Below are positions 24,851-32,716 of a DNA stretch of 64,000 bases, piece by piece (positions within the stretch are counted from its first letter, which is position 1; each line of letters begins with the position of its first letter). The DNA is from an uncultured Chryseobacterium sp. (GTDB taxonomy: Bacteria > Bacteroidota > Bacteroidia > Flavobacteriales > Weeksellaceae), in contig CAJYWD010000010.1 in the NCBI GenBank assembly GCA_913778505.1, positions 1 through 64,000 on the forward strand. Direction: 5' to 3'. Made by a program: the position numbers and the translations under genes. Under the pieces are notes generated by a model. It did no database searches. It had not been told where the DNA came from and saw nothing but the letters and a program-made list of their open reading frames with translations.

Positions 24851-27295
24851 TTATTGCGCGGTAACTCTTACCAAATCTGCAAAAACTCCGGCTGCCGTAA
24901 CTTCTGCGCCTGCGCCGGGACCTTTTACAACCAACGGTGTATTTTTATACCTTGAAGTCGTGAACGAAATGATATTATCACTTCCGGACAATCCGAAAAA
25001 CGGATGATCGGCATCTACCATCTGAACCTCGATATTGATTTTTCCGTCTTCCAAAATGCCTATCAATCGGAGTTTTCTGCCCGAGTTTTCCGCTTCGTTT
25101 TTGAATGATGAAAAATAAGGTTCGTGCTTTTCCAGTTCTTCGTAGAAAGCTGGAATTGAAGCCGCTTTGAGACAAGCTTCCGGAAGGAAATCTTTGATTT
25201 GCACATCGGCCATTTCCAACGGCAAGCCAATTTCTCTTCCCAGAATCAGCATTTTTCTGGAGAAATCCATCCCATTCAAATCATCTCTTGGGTCTGGCTC
25301 TGTATAACCTAATTCCTGAGCTGTTCTTACAACCTCAGCAAAAGTCTTATCGCCGACATAATTATTGAAAATGTAAGAAATTGTTCCCGATAAAATCGCT
25401 TCGATTTTCAGAATTTCGTCCCCGGAAATCCAAAGGTCATTTAGGGTTTTGATGATTGGAAGACCGGCGCCAACATTAGTTTCATACAAGAAACTCACAT
25501 TGTTCTTTTTCGCCAGCCGTTTGAACTGGCTGTATTGCTGGTAGGAAGAAGAATTTCCTTTTTTGTTACAGGCAACTACCGAAATAGTATTGCGGAACAA
25601 GAGCGGATATTCTGCCACCACATCTTCGCTGGAAGTATTGTCTACAAAAACCAAATTAGGTAAATTTTTACTCGAAATAGAATTTATAAATTCTTTTAAA
25701 TCTGATTTTTGTAAATTATGATTAAAACTGTTATTTAAGTCAAAATCGGATTCCGGATTATCAAAAATTTTCATTTCCCGGCTGTTGGTAATTCCCACCA
25801 CATTGATTTTGATCTGATGATTGTCTTCGAGGTTTTTTTGCTCTCTTTCCAGCTGCCGGAAGAGTTCTTTCCCGATATTTCCTGTTCCGGCGAACATCAC
25901 ATTGAAAGTTTTGACTGGTGAGAGTAACAACGAATCGTGCACCACATTCAGCGCTTTTGAAAGTTCGGCTCTTTCAATCACGGCAGAGATATTAAGCTCC
26001 GAGGAACCTTGTGCAATGGCAATAATGTTGATTCCGTTTTTACCTAAAGCACTGAAAAACTTCCCGCTGATTCCTCTCGTTTTTTTCATATTCTCACCAA
26101 CGACAGAAAGAATACTCAGCTCATTATCAAACTGTGGTTCGTCGATTTTGTTGGAATTGATTTCAAATTCGAATTCTTCATAGATTGCTTTTTTCGCTTT
26201 TTTCTCATCATCGAAAGAAACTACAAACGAAATACTATGTTCCGAACTTGCCTGCGTGATGAGAATCACATTAACCTCGTATCTCGCCAAAGCATTGAAC
26301 AATCTTCCGCTGAAACCCTTCATCCCAATCATTCCGTTTCCGGTAATATTGATGAGGCAAGTTTTTTCAATCGAAACAATTCCTTTGATCAAACCTTTGG
26401 AAACTTCCGACTTCTGATGAATGAGAGTTCCCTGGCTTTCCGGCTTAAACGTATTTTTGATATAAATCGGAATCTGACTTTCAATCGCCGGAATCATCGT
26501 CGGCGGATAAATGACTTTTGCCCCGAAATAAGACATTTCCATCGCTTCCTGATAGCTGAGTTCTGGTTGAGAAAAAGCGTTTTTTACCAATCTTGGATCG
26601 GCTGTCAGAAAACCATCCACATCCGTCCAGATTTGGATTTCATCAGCTTTCAAACCGGAACCAAGAATGGCGGCAGTGTAATCCGAACCGCCTCTGCCCA
26701 AAGTTGTTGTATCCTTATTTTTATCTCTGGCAATGAAACCTGTCACCACATAGATTTGATTTTCTAGTTTCCAGTTTTTGAGGTTTTCATTGGTTATTTT
26801 GTAATCAACATTAGCATTGCAAAAATGAGAATCGGTTGCAATTAACTCTCTTGAATCTTGAAAAATTGCCGGAAAATTTTCGGATTGAAGAAAAGCGGAA
26901 ACAATCTTGCCGGACATCTGTTCGCCGTAAGCAAGCAATCTATCCTTGATTCTGTCTGATAATTCGCCCAGATTTTTGACACTGAACAGCAAATCTTCAA
27001 TCTCGTTAAAACTCACTTTCACCATCATCAATAATGGATTCTGAGCCGTTCTTGGCAATAATCCTGAAATCATCTGATAATGTTTTTCTTCTGCTGTTTT
27101 CAATATTTCAGAAAAATCACTCTGCTTCAAAGCCTCTTCTGATGCTGATAAAAGCGCATTTGTGATTCCTGACAAAGCGGAACAGACAACGATTAAAGGC
27201 TGATTTCTGTCAAATTCTTTTCCGATGATTGATTTGACATTTCTTAATGCTTCTACACTTCCAACCGAAGTTCCTCCGAATTTTAATACTTTCAT
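24851..27295 (-). CDS. thrA: Bifunctional aspartokinase/homoserine dehydrogenase
   Basis: Catalyses the first and third steps from aspartate to homoserine. The 814-residue protein has an N-terminal aspartokinase ('LKFGGTSVGS' 4-13, 'TTLGRGGSDYTA'), paired ACT domains around 300-460 (including 'VNVILITQASSEHSISFVV'), then homoserine dehydrogenase with 'VMFAGTGNIGKELFRQL' and the catalytic 'NVGAGLPIIKTLNDL'. It is the first gene of thrABC. Upstream lie a repeat array and a predicted Thr/Ile attenuator with its own leader peptide. Confidence 0.96.
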   Translation of the reverse strand: MKVLKFGGTSVGSVEALRNVKSIIGKEFDRNQPLIVVCSALSGITNALLSASEEALKQSDFSEILKTAEEKHYQMISGLLPRTAQNPLLMMVKVSFNEIEDLLFSVKNLGELSDRIKDRLLAYGEQMSGKIVSAFLQSENFPAIFQDSRELIATDSHFCNANVDYKITNENLKNWKLENQIYVVTGFIARDKNKDTTTLGRGGSDYTAAILGSGLKADEIQIWTDVDGFLTADPRLVKNAFSQPELSYQEAMEMSYFGAKVIYPPTMIPAIESQIPIYIKNTFKPESQGTLIHQKSEVSKGLIKGIVSIEKTCLINITGNGMIGMKGFSGRLFNALARYEVNVILITQASSEHSISFVVSFDDEKKAKKAIYEEFEFEINSNKIDEPQFDNELSILSVVGENMKKTRGISGKFFSALGKNGINIIAIAQGSSELNISAVIERAELSKALNVVHDSLLLSPVKTFNVMFAGTGNIGKELFRQLEREQKNLEDNHQIKINVVGITNSREMKIFDNPESDFDLNNSFNHNLQKSDLKEFINSISSKNLPNLVFVDNTSSEDVVAEYPLLFRNTISVVACNKKGNSSSYQQYSQFKRLAKKNNVSFLYETNVGAGLPIIKTLNDLWISGDEILKIEAILSGTISYIFNNYVGDKTFAEVVRTAQELGYTEPDPRDDLNGMDFSRKMLILGREIGLPLEMADVQIKDFLPEACLKAASIPAFYEELEKHEPYFSSFKNEAENSGRKLRLIGILEDGKINIEVQMVDADHPFFGLSGSDNIISFTTSRYKNTPLVVKGPGAGAEVTAAGVFADLVRVTAQ

Positions 27296-27313
27296 TTCTT
27301 AGTTTTTTGTGTC

Positions 27314-27529
27314 GCTCCTACGGAGCTTGATTAAATTGTGTTATTATTTACTGCTACAAACATTACGCTCCTACGGAGCTATTTCAAACTGTGTTATCTA
27401 CTGCTACAAACATTTTGCTCTCACAGAGCTATTTCAAACTGTGTTATCCACTGCTATAAACATTGTGCTCTTACGAAGCTATATCAAACTGTGTTATTTA
27501 CTGCTACACACATTTCGCTCTTACGGAGT
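27314..27529. repeat. 50-bp tandem hairpin repeat in the thr leader
   Basis: Five short palindromes (GCTCCTACGGAGC at 27314 and 27367, variants at 27417, 27467 and 27517) are spaced 53, 50, 50 and 50 bp apart. The spacers repeat too (TTTCAAACTGTGTTAT and CTGCTACAAACAT). The array lies between the attenuator terminator and thrA, so it is in the 5' untranslated part of any read-through transcript. Confidence 0.9.
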
Positions 27530-27550
27530 CTAATTAATTATTATTCACAA

Positions 27551-27644
27551 ATAAAAAAAGCCTTCCTGAAAATCAGAAAGGCTTTTGTTATGATTATTTC
27601 ACAATTTCACAAACACACCTTTCTGCAACTACTAATTGTAGTTG
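27551..27644 (-). promoter_or_regulatory. Predicted Thr/Ile transcription attenuator of thrABC
   Basis: On the minus strand, in order: a protector stem CAACTAC/GTAGTTG (27638-27644 with 27626-27632) inside the leader; CAGAAAGG (27618-27625), complementary to CCTTTCTG (27574-27581) for an antiterminator; and the terminator, in which AAAGCCTTTCTGA pairs with TCAGGAAGGCTTT followed by a T-run (27551-27585). Stalling on the leader's Thr codons would free the antiterminator. Pairings are seen in the sequence; the mechanism is inferred from classical attenuators. Confidence 0.85.
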
Positions 27645-27678
27645 TTGTAGAAATCGTTGTTGTGGTTGTAAAATTCAT
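27607..27678 (-). CDS. thrL: Threonine operon leader peptide
   Basis: A 23-codon open frame on the minus strand, with ATG at 27678-27676 and TGA at 27609-27607. The peptide is MNF, five Thr, Ile-Ser, four Thr, Ile-Ser-Ser, then CRKVCL: nine Thr and two Ile codons in 23. Thr and Ile are the end products that control the E. coli thr operon by the same device, where the leader peptide is also Thr/Ile-rich. It precedes an attenuator-type terminator and then thrA. The low complexity is not from a simple repeat, since ACA, ACC, ACG and ACT codons are mixed. The protein itself is not expected to have another function. Confidence 0.85.
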   Translation of the reverse strand: MNFTTTTTISTTTTISSCRKVCL

Positions 27679-27699
27679 TTTCGTTTTGTAAATCTTTAA

Positions 27700-27729
27700 C
27701 GAAATTATGAAAAGATTTTTGATCTGCAA
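27700..27729 (-). promoter_or_regulatory. Possible promoter of the thr leader
   Basis: On the minus strand, TTG (27729-27727), a 19-nt spacer and TAATTTCG (27707-27700) approach the Bacteroidota consensus with one mismatch in the -7 box. It lies 21 bp before the leader ATG. Confidence 0.4.
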
Positions 27730-27861
27730 GTATTTCTTGTAAAATTTTGTAAAAACAATAACAACTTAGATCTTAATTAACATGAAGTCGGATTAAGTAT
27801 TTATAAATCACAATGCCAAACAAAAAATTGATTATTTGATTTTCAATACTTTAAGTAGACA

Positions 27862-27970
27862 AGGCTACTTCGACTAGCTCAGTATAAACTACAAACTTAT
27901 AAAGGTGAGGCAAAAATTTTGTTTTACTTTGGTAAGCGAAATCGAAGACTCGACGTAGTCAAGTGGCAAT
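27862..27970. repeat. Degenerate dispersed repeat in the thrL-padR gap
   Basis: The blocks CTTCGACTAGCTCAGTATAAAC and GACTCGACGTAGTCAAGTGG use the same vocabulary as the R2 repeats but in another arrangement. The rest of the gap (27730-28180) is AT-rich, and I see no gene in it. Confidence 0.4.
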
Positions 27971-28182
27971 GTTTAACCTAAAATCATTCTAGACAGTGTG
28001 TTCCATTGTTTTTCTTTTAGATCAAATAATTCAGCATTGTAAAATCATATAATTTAATAAATCCCTATCCCGAATACAGGTTAATTAATCTGATATTGCC
28101 TATCCACAAAATCTATACAAAAATATTATTACTGAAAATCAATAATTTACGACAAATAATAAAATTATTTTACTACTTTGTA

Positions 28183-28214
28183 TTGCATAATACCATTTTG
28201 TTTATATATCTTTG
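28183..28214 (+). promoter_or_regulatory. Promoter of the padR operon
   Basis: TTG (28183-28185), a 21-nt spacer and TATCTTTG (28207-28214) match the Bacteroidota consensus. An untranslated leader of about 90 nt would precede padR. Confidence 0.5.
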
Positions 28215-28307
28215 CAATGTAAAGTTGAAGAAAGAGGTTGGAAGACGGACGTCTGAGGGCAGAAACTTAAAACCTCAAATTTTGAATACCAAATATTAAA
28301 TTATAAT

Positions 28308-28649
28308 ATGAATACCGAGAACACAAAGGCGCAAATGCGCAAAGGGATTCTGGAATTCTGTATTTTGAGCCTGATTCAGCAACGCGAAATGTATGTTTCC
28401 GACCTGATAGAATCTCTCAAAAAAGGAAAACTGGACGTGGTGGAAGGAACACTTTATCCGCTACTCACAAGATTAAAAAACGGCGAATTTCTGGCTTACA
28501 GATGGGAAGAATCTACCAGCGGACCGCCCAGAAAGTATTACCAGATTACTGAAAAAGGAAGCCTCTTCCTGGCAGAACTTCAGACCACCTGGCAAGAACT
28601 GACAGACTCTGTCAACCAAATTACTACAAACTCTCACTCTCAAAACTAA
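28308..28649 (+). CDS. PadR family transcriptional regulator
   Basis: A 113-residue winged-helix regulator: 'LEFCILSLIQQREMYVSDLIESL', then 'VVEGTLYPLLTRLKNGEFLAYRWEESTSGPPRKYYQITEKG' with the PadR recognition helix and the conserved PxRKYY wing. It lacks the long C-terminal dimer helix of subfamily 1. It is the first gene of a run with the PspC protein (4 bp downstream), DoxX and GLPGLI genes, and probably controls that operon in response to envelope stress or a small ligand. Confidence 0.9.
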   Translation: MNTENTKAQMRKGILEFCILSLIQQREMYVSDLIESLKKGKLDVVEGTLYPLLTRLKNGEFLAYRWEESTSGPPRKYYQITEKGSLFLAELQTTWQELTDSVNQITTNSHSQN

Positions 28650-28653
28650 TATT

Positions 28654-30387
28654 ATGAACAAGACATTATCTATAGCACTCGCAGGGTTCTCTTTTATGAT
28701 AGATGAACACGCTTATATCAAGCTCAGCGATTATCTGAACGCGCTTAGAAGTTCTCTGGACGCTCAGGAAGCAGACGAAGTAATGCACGATATTGAAATC
28801 CGTATGGTCGAGATTTTCAAGGAAGTTCTTGCCAAACGTGAAGTGATCAATGATTCGGATGTTGAAAAAGTCATTGCTCAAATCGGTACACCAGAACAGA
28901 TTGATGAGCAGGAAGAAGCTTATTTCTCCGAAGGCAAACAAAATAAATCCAAGTCTTCTACCAGCTACAGCAGCTACAGCAGCAATTCCCAGAAACAATT
29001 GTTCCGTGACCCGGAAAGACAAAAAATTGCCGGTGTTTGCGCGGGATTAGCAGCTTATTTCGGAATGGACATCACCTGGATGAGACTGATTTGGGTTGGT
29101 GCGTTTTTATTCCTTTGGGTAGCTCCAGGTTCATCGTTCTTAGTAGTTATTTTATACTTCATTCTTTGGGCAGTTTTACCAAAAGCAGAATCAGCATCTG
29201 ACTTTTTGAAAATGAAAGGTAAACCTTTAAACTTCGATAACTTAAAGGAAGAATCCAGCAAAATAGTACAGTTTGCCAATGAGACTACGTCAAGAGCAGG
29301 TGAAATCTACAACGAGAACCGACCTAAAGTCAATTCCGCAGGAGATTCACTTCTTAAAGTTCTGAAATATTGTCTCGCTGTTTTGCTGGCTCTTACGGCA
29401 GCAGGATGTTTCATCGGATTATTTGCAATGATGTTTGCTTACGGTTCGGATAAATTCGGGATGAATGATAACCTTGGATTTTATCTGGAAGAAAACAATC
29501 TTGGTTACCTTCTTTTAGGAATTGCAGCGCTACCCGTAGTTATAATCGGGATTGGAGCACTATTGTTATCCATCAAATTATTCTCTCCAAAGACTAAATT
29601 CAATTATGTAGGACCAGCTCTCGGAACATTAGGAATTATCTGGATTATTTTGATTGGAATCCTTGCCGCAAGTGCTTCAAGACTCAACTTCCGATACACT
29701 GGTAATAATGAAGATTATGAAAACGTATCCATCACGGCTCCGAATGATACCATTTATCTTGACAGCAAGAAGATACAAATTCCTGAGAATTTTAAACCTT
29801 ATGTCAATAATATCTATTCAGACAAGACAAAAATCTTCAAGAGAGATTATCCAAATGTAGAAATTACGAGAAAGGATGATATCAAAACGCCATATCTCAT
29901 CATCAAAAAAGAAGCGGACGGCTATAACCAGCCCATGAAAATGAAAGTTCCTGTGGAAGTGGCAGGCAATAGAATTTTCCTTCCGAACTACTACGAGATT
30001 CCTTACGAATACAGATTCAGAGATTACAGATTGGATTATGAGCTTGTGGTTCCTTCTTCCATGAAGGTGATTAATGAGAAAACCTACGAAATCAATACAA
30101 GAGGTGACGATGATGATGACAATGATTACAATGATGATAATGACGGTGGCAGCAATCACTCAGGAATTACCGTAGAGGAAAACAAAATCAAAATCAACGG
30201 AACTACCATAGAATATAATTCTGATGAAAGCGACTCGGTAAAAATCAACGGGAAAAAATATTCTAAAGATTCTGCGGATGTTGTTCTAGAAAGAATGAAA
30301 ATCGACCAGCAGGTGAAAAAGAGCTTCAAAGATATGAACATCAATATCAAAGACGGCAAAAAAGAGATCCATATTAAAACCAACTAA
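28654..30387 (+). CDS. PspC-domain membrane protein
   Basis: A 577-residue protein. The N-terminal soluble part (1-110) resembles the HAAS-type adaptor seen next to PadR regulators. A PspC domain follows ('LFRDPERQKIAGVCAGLAAYFGMD' at about 115-140) with its membrane segment, then three more hydrophobic stretches (about 230-360) and a long soluble C-terminal part. Near residues 485-500 is an acidic run, DDDDDNDYNDDND, of unknown meaning. The gene starts 4 bp after padR, strongly suggesting a regulatory pair for envelope stress. Confidence 0.85.
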   Translation: MNKTLSIALAGFSFMIDEHAYIKLSDYLNALRSSLDAQEADEVMHDIEIRMVEIFKEVLAKREVINDSDVEKVIAQIGTPEQIDEQEEAYFSEGKQNKSKSSTSYSSYSSNSQKQLFRDPERQKIAGVCAGLAAYFGMDITWMRLIWVGAFLFLWVAPGSSFLVVILYFILWAVLPKAESASDFLKMKGKPLNFDNLKEESSKIVQFANETTSRAGEIYNENRPKVNSAGDSLLKVLKYCLAVLLALTAAGCFIGLFAMMFAYGSDKFGMNDNLGFYLEENNLGYLLLGIAALPVVIIGIGALLLSIKLFSPKTKFNYVGPALGTLGIIWIILIGILAASASRLNFRYTGNNEDYENVSITAPNDTIYLDSKKIQIPENFKPYVNNIYSDKTKIFKRDYPNVEITRKDDIKTPYLIIKKEADGYNQPMKMKVPVEVAGNRIFLPNYYEIPYEYRFRDYRLDYELVVPSSMKVINEKTYEINTRGDDDDDNDYNDDNDGGSNHSGITVEENKIKINGTTIEYNSDESDSVKINGKKYSKDSADVVLERMKIDQQVKKSFKDMNINIKDGKKEIHIKTN

Positions 30388-30470
30388 AAATTGAGAGTGG
30401 ATTAGTTGAAAAGCGGGCAAAAAGTCTTCGGGCTTCCGCTTTTCTCCTAGTTCTCTAAAAAAACTAAACC

Positions 30471-30989
30471 ATGTACTCAACGCTTAGAAATAATCAGCAT
30501 CTCAACTTGGTCATCATAGGAATCAGATTTTTAGTTGGATTCGCTTTTATCCCGTCTGGTCTCAAAAAATTATTAGGCGAAAGATTTACAACTATTGGAA
30601 CAGACAATCCCATCGGTTACTTCTTCGAAGCGTTGTACAGAACCGGAGATTATTAGATTTTCCTGGGATTTTGTCAATTGCTCACCGCATTCCTCTTGTT
30701 CACACAGAGATTTGCAACATTGGGCGCCATAATGTTTTTTGGAATTATTCTTAACATTTGCATCATTACCATCAGCATGCACTTCACAGGAACCTGGATT
30801 ATCACATCATTAATGTTATTCGCCGCTGTGGTTTTACTGATTTGGGATTGGAATAAATTGAAACCGATCGTAGGAATCAAAATCTCAGAAACCCACGATT
30901 ACAAGGAGCCTAATTTCATCTGGCAAATCACAGGTCTGGTTTTATTTATTATTTTAATCTCATTGTCATTCCTACTCAAACAATATTAA
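30471..30989 (+). pseudogene. DoxX-family membrane protein interrupted by an in-frame TAG
   Basis: The frame starts at 30471, runs 61 codons ('LRNNQHLNLVIIGIRFLVGFAFIPSGLKKLLG' is a DoxX-like start), meets TAG at 30654-30656 after 'YRTGDY', and continues in the same frame as 'IFLGFCQLLTAFLLFTQR' to a stop at 30989. The expected residue is Trp by my memory of related proteins ('YW.FLG'), so TGG to TAG is the simplest explanation. The rest, with four membrane segments in total, is intact. It may be a recent pseudogene, a polymorphism or a sequencing error. Confidence 0.8.
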
Positions 30990-30990
30990 T

Positions 30991-31821
30991 ATGAAAATCT
31001 CTACATTTTTACTTTTGATATTCCTCACCACTCTATCAAAAGCCCAAACACACCGATTCATTTACGAATACAGATTCAAGCCAGATTCCACCGCCACCGA
31101 ATATAGAAATGTGAATATGGCTCTTGATATCAATCCGAAAGACGTCAAGTTCTACCATTACGAAAACATCATCAATGATTCCATCAACAAACGAGGCGGC
31201 AGAAATTACAACTGGAACGGGACGCCTGCTGTAAAAAGAAATAAGAATGCTTATCAAAATACCAACTACGAAATGATGATGGATTATTTTTCTTTCAAAA
31301 CCGATGACAAAATGGACTGGAAGCTGGAGAATGAAACAAAAACATCCGGCCAATTCACTCTTCAGAAAGCCACCACGGATTTTGGCGGCAGACATTGGAC
31401 CGCATGGTTCTGTAAAGACATCAACATTTTCGAAGGTCCTTACAAATTCCGTGGATTGCCGGGTCTGATTTTTGAATTGAGCGACAGCCGGGATCATTTC
31501 AACTTCAAGTTAATTAAAAGCCAGAAGCTGGAAAAAACCTACGACACGTCTGACTTTTTGGAATCTTTTGCAGGAAAAAAACCTTTGGATGTGAAACTCA
31601 CCGATATGCACAAAATGATGCTGCAGTTCTACAATGATCCGATGAAGGAACTCAGGGAAAAATTTGATGATGTGCCGCCTGGAACCTTCCAGGTTGGCGG
31701 AACCAAATTGACAAGCAAAGACCAGTTTAAGGACATGGCAAAGGTGATGCAGAATCACATCGCCAGGAATTATAATCCTATTGACCTTACAACGGCCGTC
31801 GTCTATCCAAAAGTTTATTAA
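30991..31821 (+). CDS. GLPGLI family secreted protein
   Basis: A 276-residue exported protein with signal peptide 'MKISTFLLLIFLTTLSKAQ' and the family-naming motif 'RGLPGLIFEL' at about residue 150, preceded by the conserved 'AWFCKDINIFEGPYKF'. GLPGLI proteins are found only in Bacteroidota, are periplasmic or outer-membrane associated, and have no established role. It starts 1 bp after the broken DoxX frame, so it is probably translationally or transcriptionally coupled to it. Confidence 0.88.
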   Translation: MKISTFLLLIFLTTLSKAQTHRFIYEYRFKPDSTATEYRNVNMALDINPKDVKFYHYENIINDSINKRGGRNYNWNGTPAVKRNKNAYQNTNYEMMMDYFSFKTDDKMDWKLENETKTSGQFTLQKATTDFGGRHWTAWFCKDINIFEGPYKFRGLPGLIFELSDSRDHFNFKLIKSQKLEKTYDTSDFLESFAGKKPLDVKLTDMHKMMLQFYNDPMKELREKFDDVPPGTFQVGGTKLTSKDQFKDMAKVMQNHIARNYNPIDLTTAVVYPKVY

Positions 31822-31917
31822 TATTTTAATAAAACTTTAACCTTAAAAATAAAGATGAAGCAAAAAATTTATTAATTTTGTTACAACAATAAAATCTAAA
31901 TACCAAAAATCTTAATT

Positions 31918-31980
31918 ATGATACAATTAGTTCTTGAAATCGCCATCAAACTGGTGGATTTCATCAGTAACCTTTTTTAG
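31918..31980 (+). CDS. Candidate 20-residue amphipathic peptide
   Basis: ATG at 31918, TAG at 31978-31980. The peptide begins MIQLVLEIAIK and ends LVDFISNLF. Polar residues fall at 3, 7, 11, 14 and 18 (Q, E, K, D, N) and almost all others are aliphatic or aromatic, an ideal amphipathic helix much like phenol-soluble modulins or small type I toxins. A TAATTTTG -7-like box lies at 31873-31880. The gene is isolated in a 299-bp gap between the GLPGLI and acyltransferase genes. Expression is not shown by the sequence, so this is a proposal. Confidence 0.45.
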   Translation: MIQLVLEIAIKLVDFISNLF

Positions 31981-32010
31981 ACTGTTAACGAATATAATGT
32001 TTTATATTTC

Positions 32011-32039
32011 TTGATAAATAAACATATTTTGTAAATTTG
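32011..32039 (+). promoter_or_regulatory. Possible promoter upstream of the acyltransferase
   Basis: TTG (32011-32013), an 18-nt spacer and TAAATTTG (32032-32039, an exact TAnnTTTG match). It could serve the gene at 32121. Confidence 0.4.
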
Positions 32040-32040
32040 T

Positions 32041-32071
32041 AAAGTATAGTTTTTGTGGCTGTACTTTTTTT
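32041..32071 (+). terminator. Possible terminator after the small peptide gene
   Basis: AAAGTATAG (32041-32049) pairs with CTGTACTTT (32059-32067), with one T-G wobble, followed by four T (seven counting the stem end). It lies 60 bp after the 20-residue frame and overlaps the expected start of the promoter at 32011-32039. Confidence 0.45.
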
Positions 32072-32120
32072 GTGGGTTGAGATCAGAATCCCGATCCTCA
32101 TTCAACAGTAAAAGCTTTGT

Positions 32121-32696
32121 ATGAAAAAACTCTTTGCAAAATTCATTCTAAAAATCATTGGCTGGAAAGTCGTTCTTCAGGGCGATGTCAATAATCTGGA
32201 CAGATGCATCCTGGTGGTAGCGCCGCATACGCACAACAGTGAGTATCTCCTTGGCAATCTGGCCTATTGGGCGCTGGACAAAAAACTGAAAATCATCATC
32301 AAAGATGCGCATACTAAAAATCCTTTTTACGGCTGGATCGTAAAAGGTATCGGCGGCATTGGGATAGACCGGAGCCAGAAAAATGACCTCGTCAATTTCG
32401 TAGCGAATGAATTCAAGAAAGATGATTTCAGCCTGGTCATCACACCGGAAGGCACCAGAAGCTGGGTTCCGAAATGGCGCAAAGGTTTTTATAATATGGC
32501 GCTGGCGGCAAAAGTTCCAATAGTTTTGGCGGGAGGTGATTACAAAAGAAAGACGATTAATCTCGGATACCAGATTCCCTATGAGAAACTGGAAGAGCTT
32601 TCTTACGAAGAGGTGATGCAGGAAATTCAGGATTTTTACATCAAGCATGATATCACCCCGAAAATTCCTGCCAACTGGAATCCTAAAATTTATTAA
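32121..32696 (+). CDS. PlsC-like 1-acylglycerol-3-phosphate acyltransferase family protein
   Basis: A 191-residue acyltransferase of the PlsC/LPLAT fold, likely acting in lipid or envelope synthesis. Motif I is 'HTHNSE' (H-x4-E rather than the usual H-x4-D), motif II is near 'GIGGIGIDRS', and motif III is 'ITPEGTRSW'. Motif IV is 'VPIVLAGGDYKRKTI'. The small size and lack of membrane helices match a group of Bacteroidota 'glycerol acyltransferase' proteins. Its position in front of two menaquinone-type genes may only reflect shared transcription. Confidence 0.8.
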   Translation: MKKLFAKFILKIIGWKVVLQGDVNNLDRCILVVAPHTHNSEYLLGNLAYWALDKKLKIIIKDAHTKNPFYGWIVKGIGGIGIDRSQKNDLVNFVANEFKKDDFSLVITPEGTRSWVPKWRKGFYNMALAAKVPIVLAGGDYKRKTINLGYQIPYEKLEELSYEEVMQEIQDFYIKHDITPKIPANWNPKIY

Positions 32697-32716
32697 CTGA
32701 AACTTAATCTTGCACA

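Noticed and set aside
27314..27529. CRISPR array
   Set aside because: The 50-bp units repeat along their whole length, with no unique spacers and no cas genes.
27338..27691. A 117-residue plus-strand reading frame with a Val-rich end
   Set aside because: It runs antisense through the thr leader and the tandem hairpin array. The Val run is the complement of the leader's Thr codons.
28096..28299. 67-residue reading frame upstream of padR
   Set aside because: It overlaps the padR promoter, has no recognisable features and ends in sequence that looks like untranslated leader.
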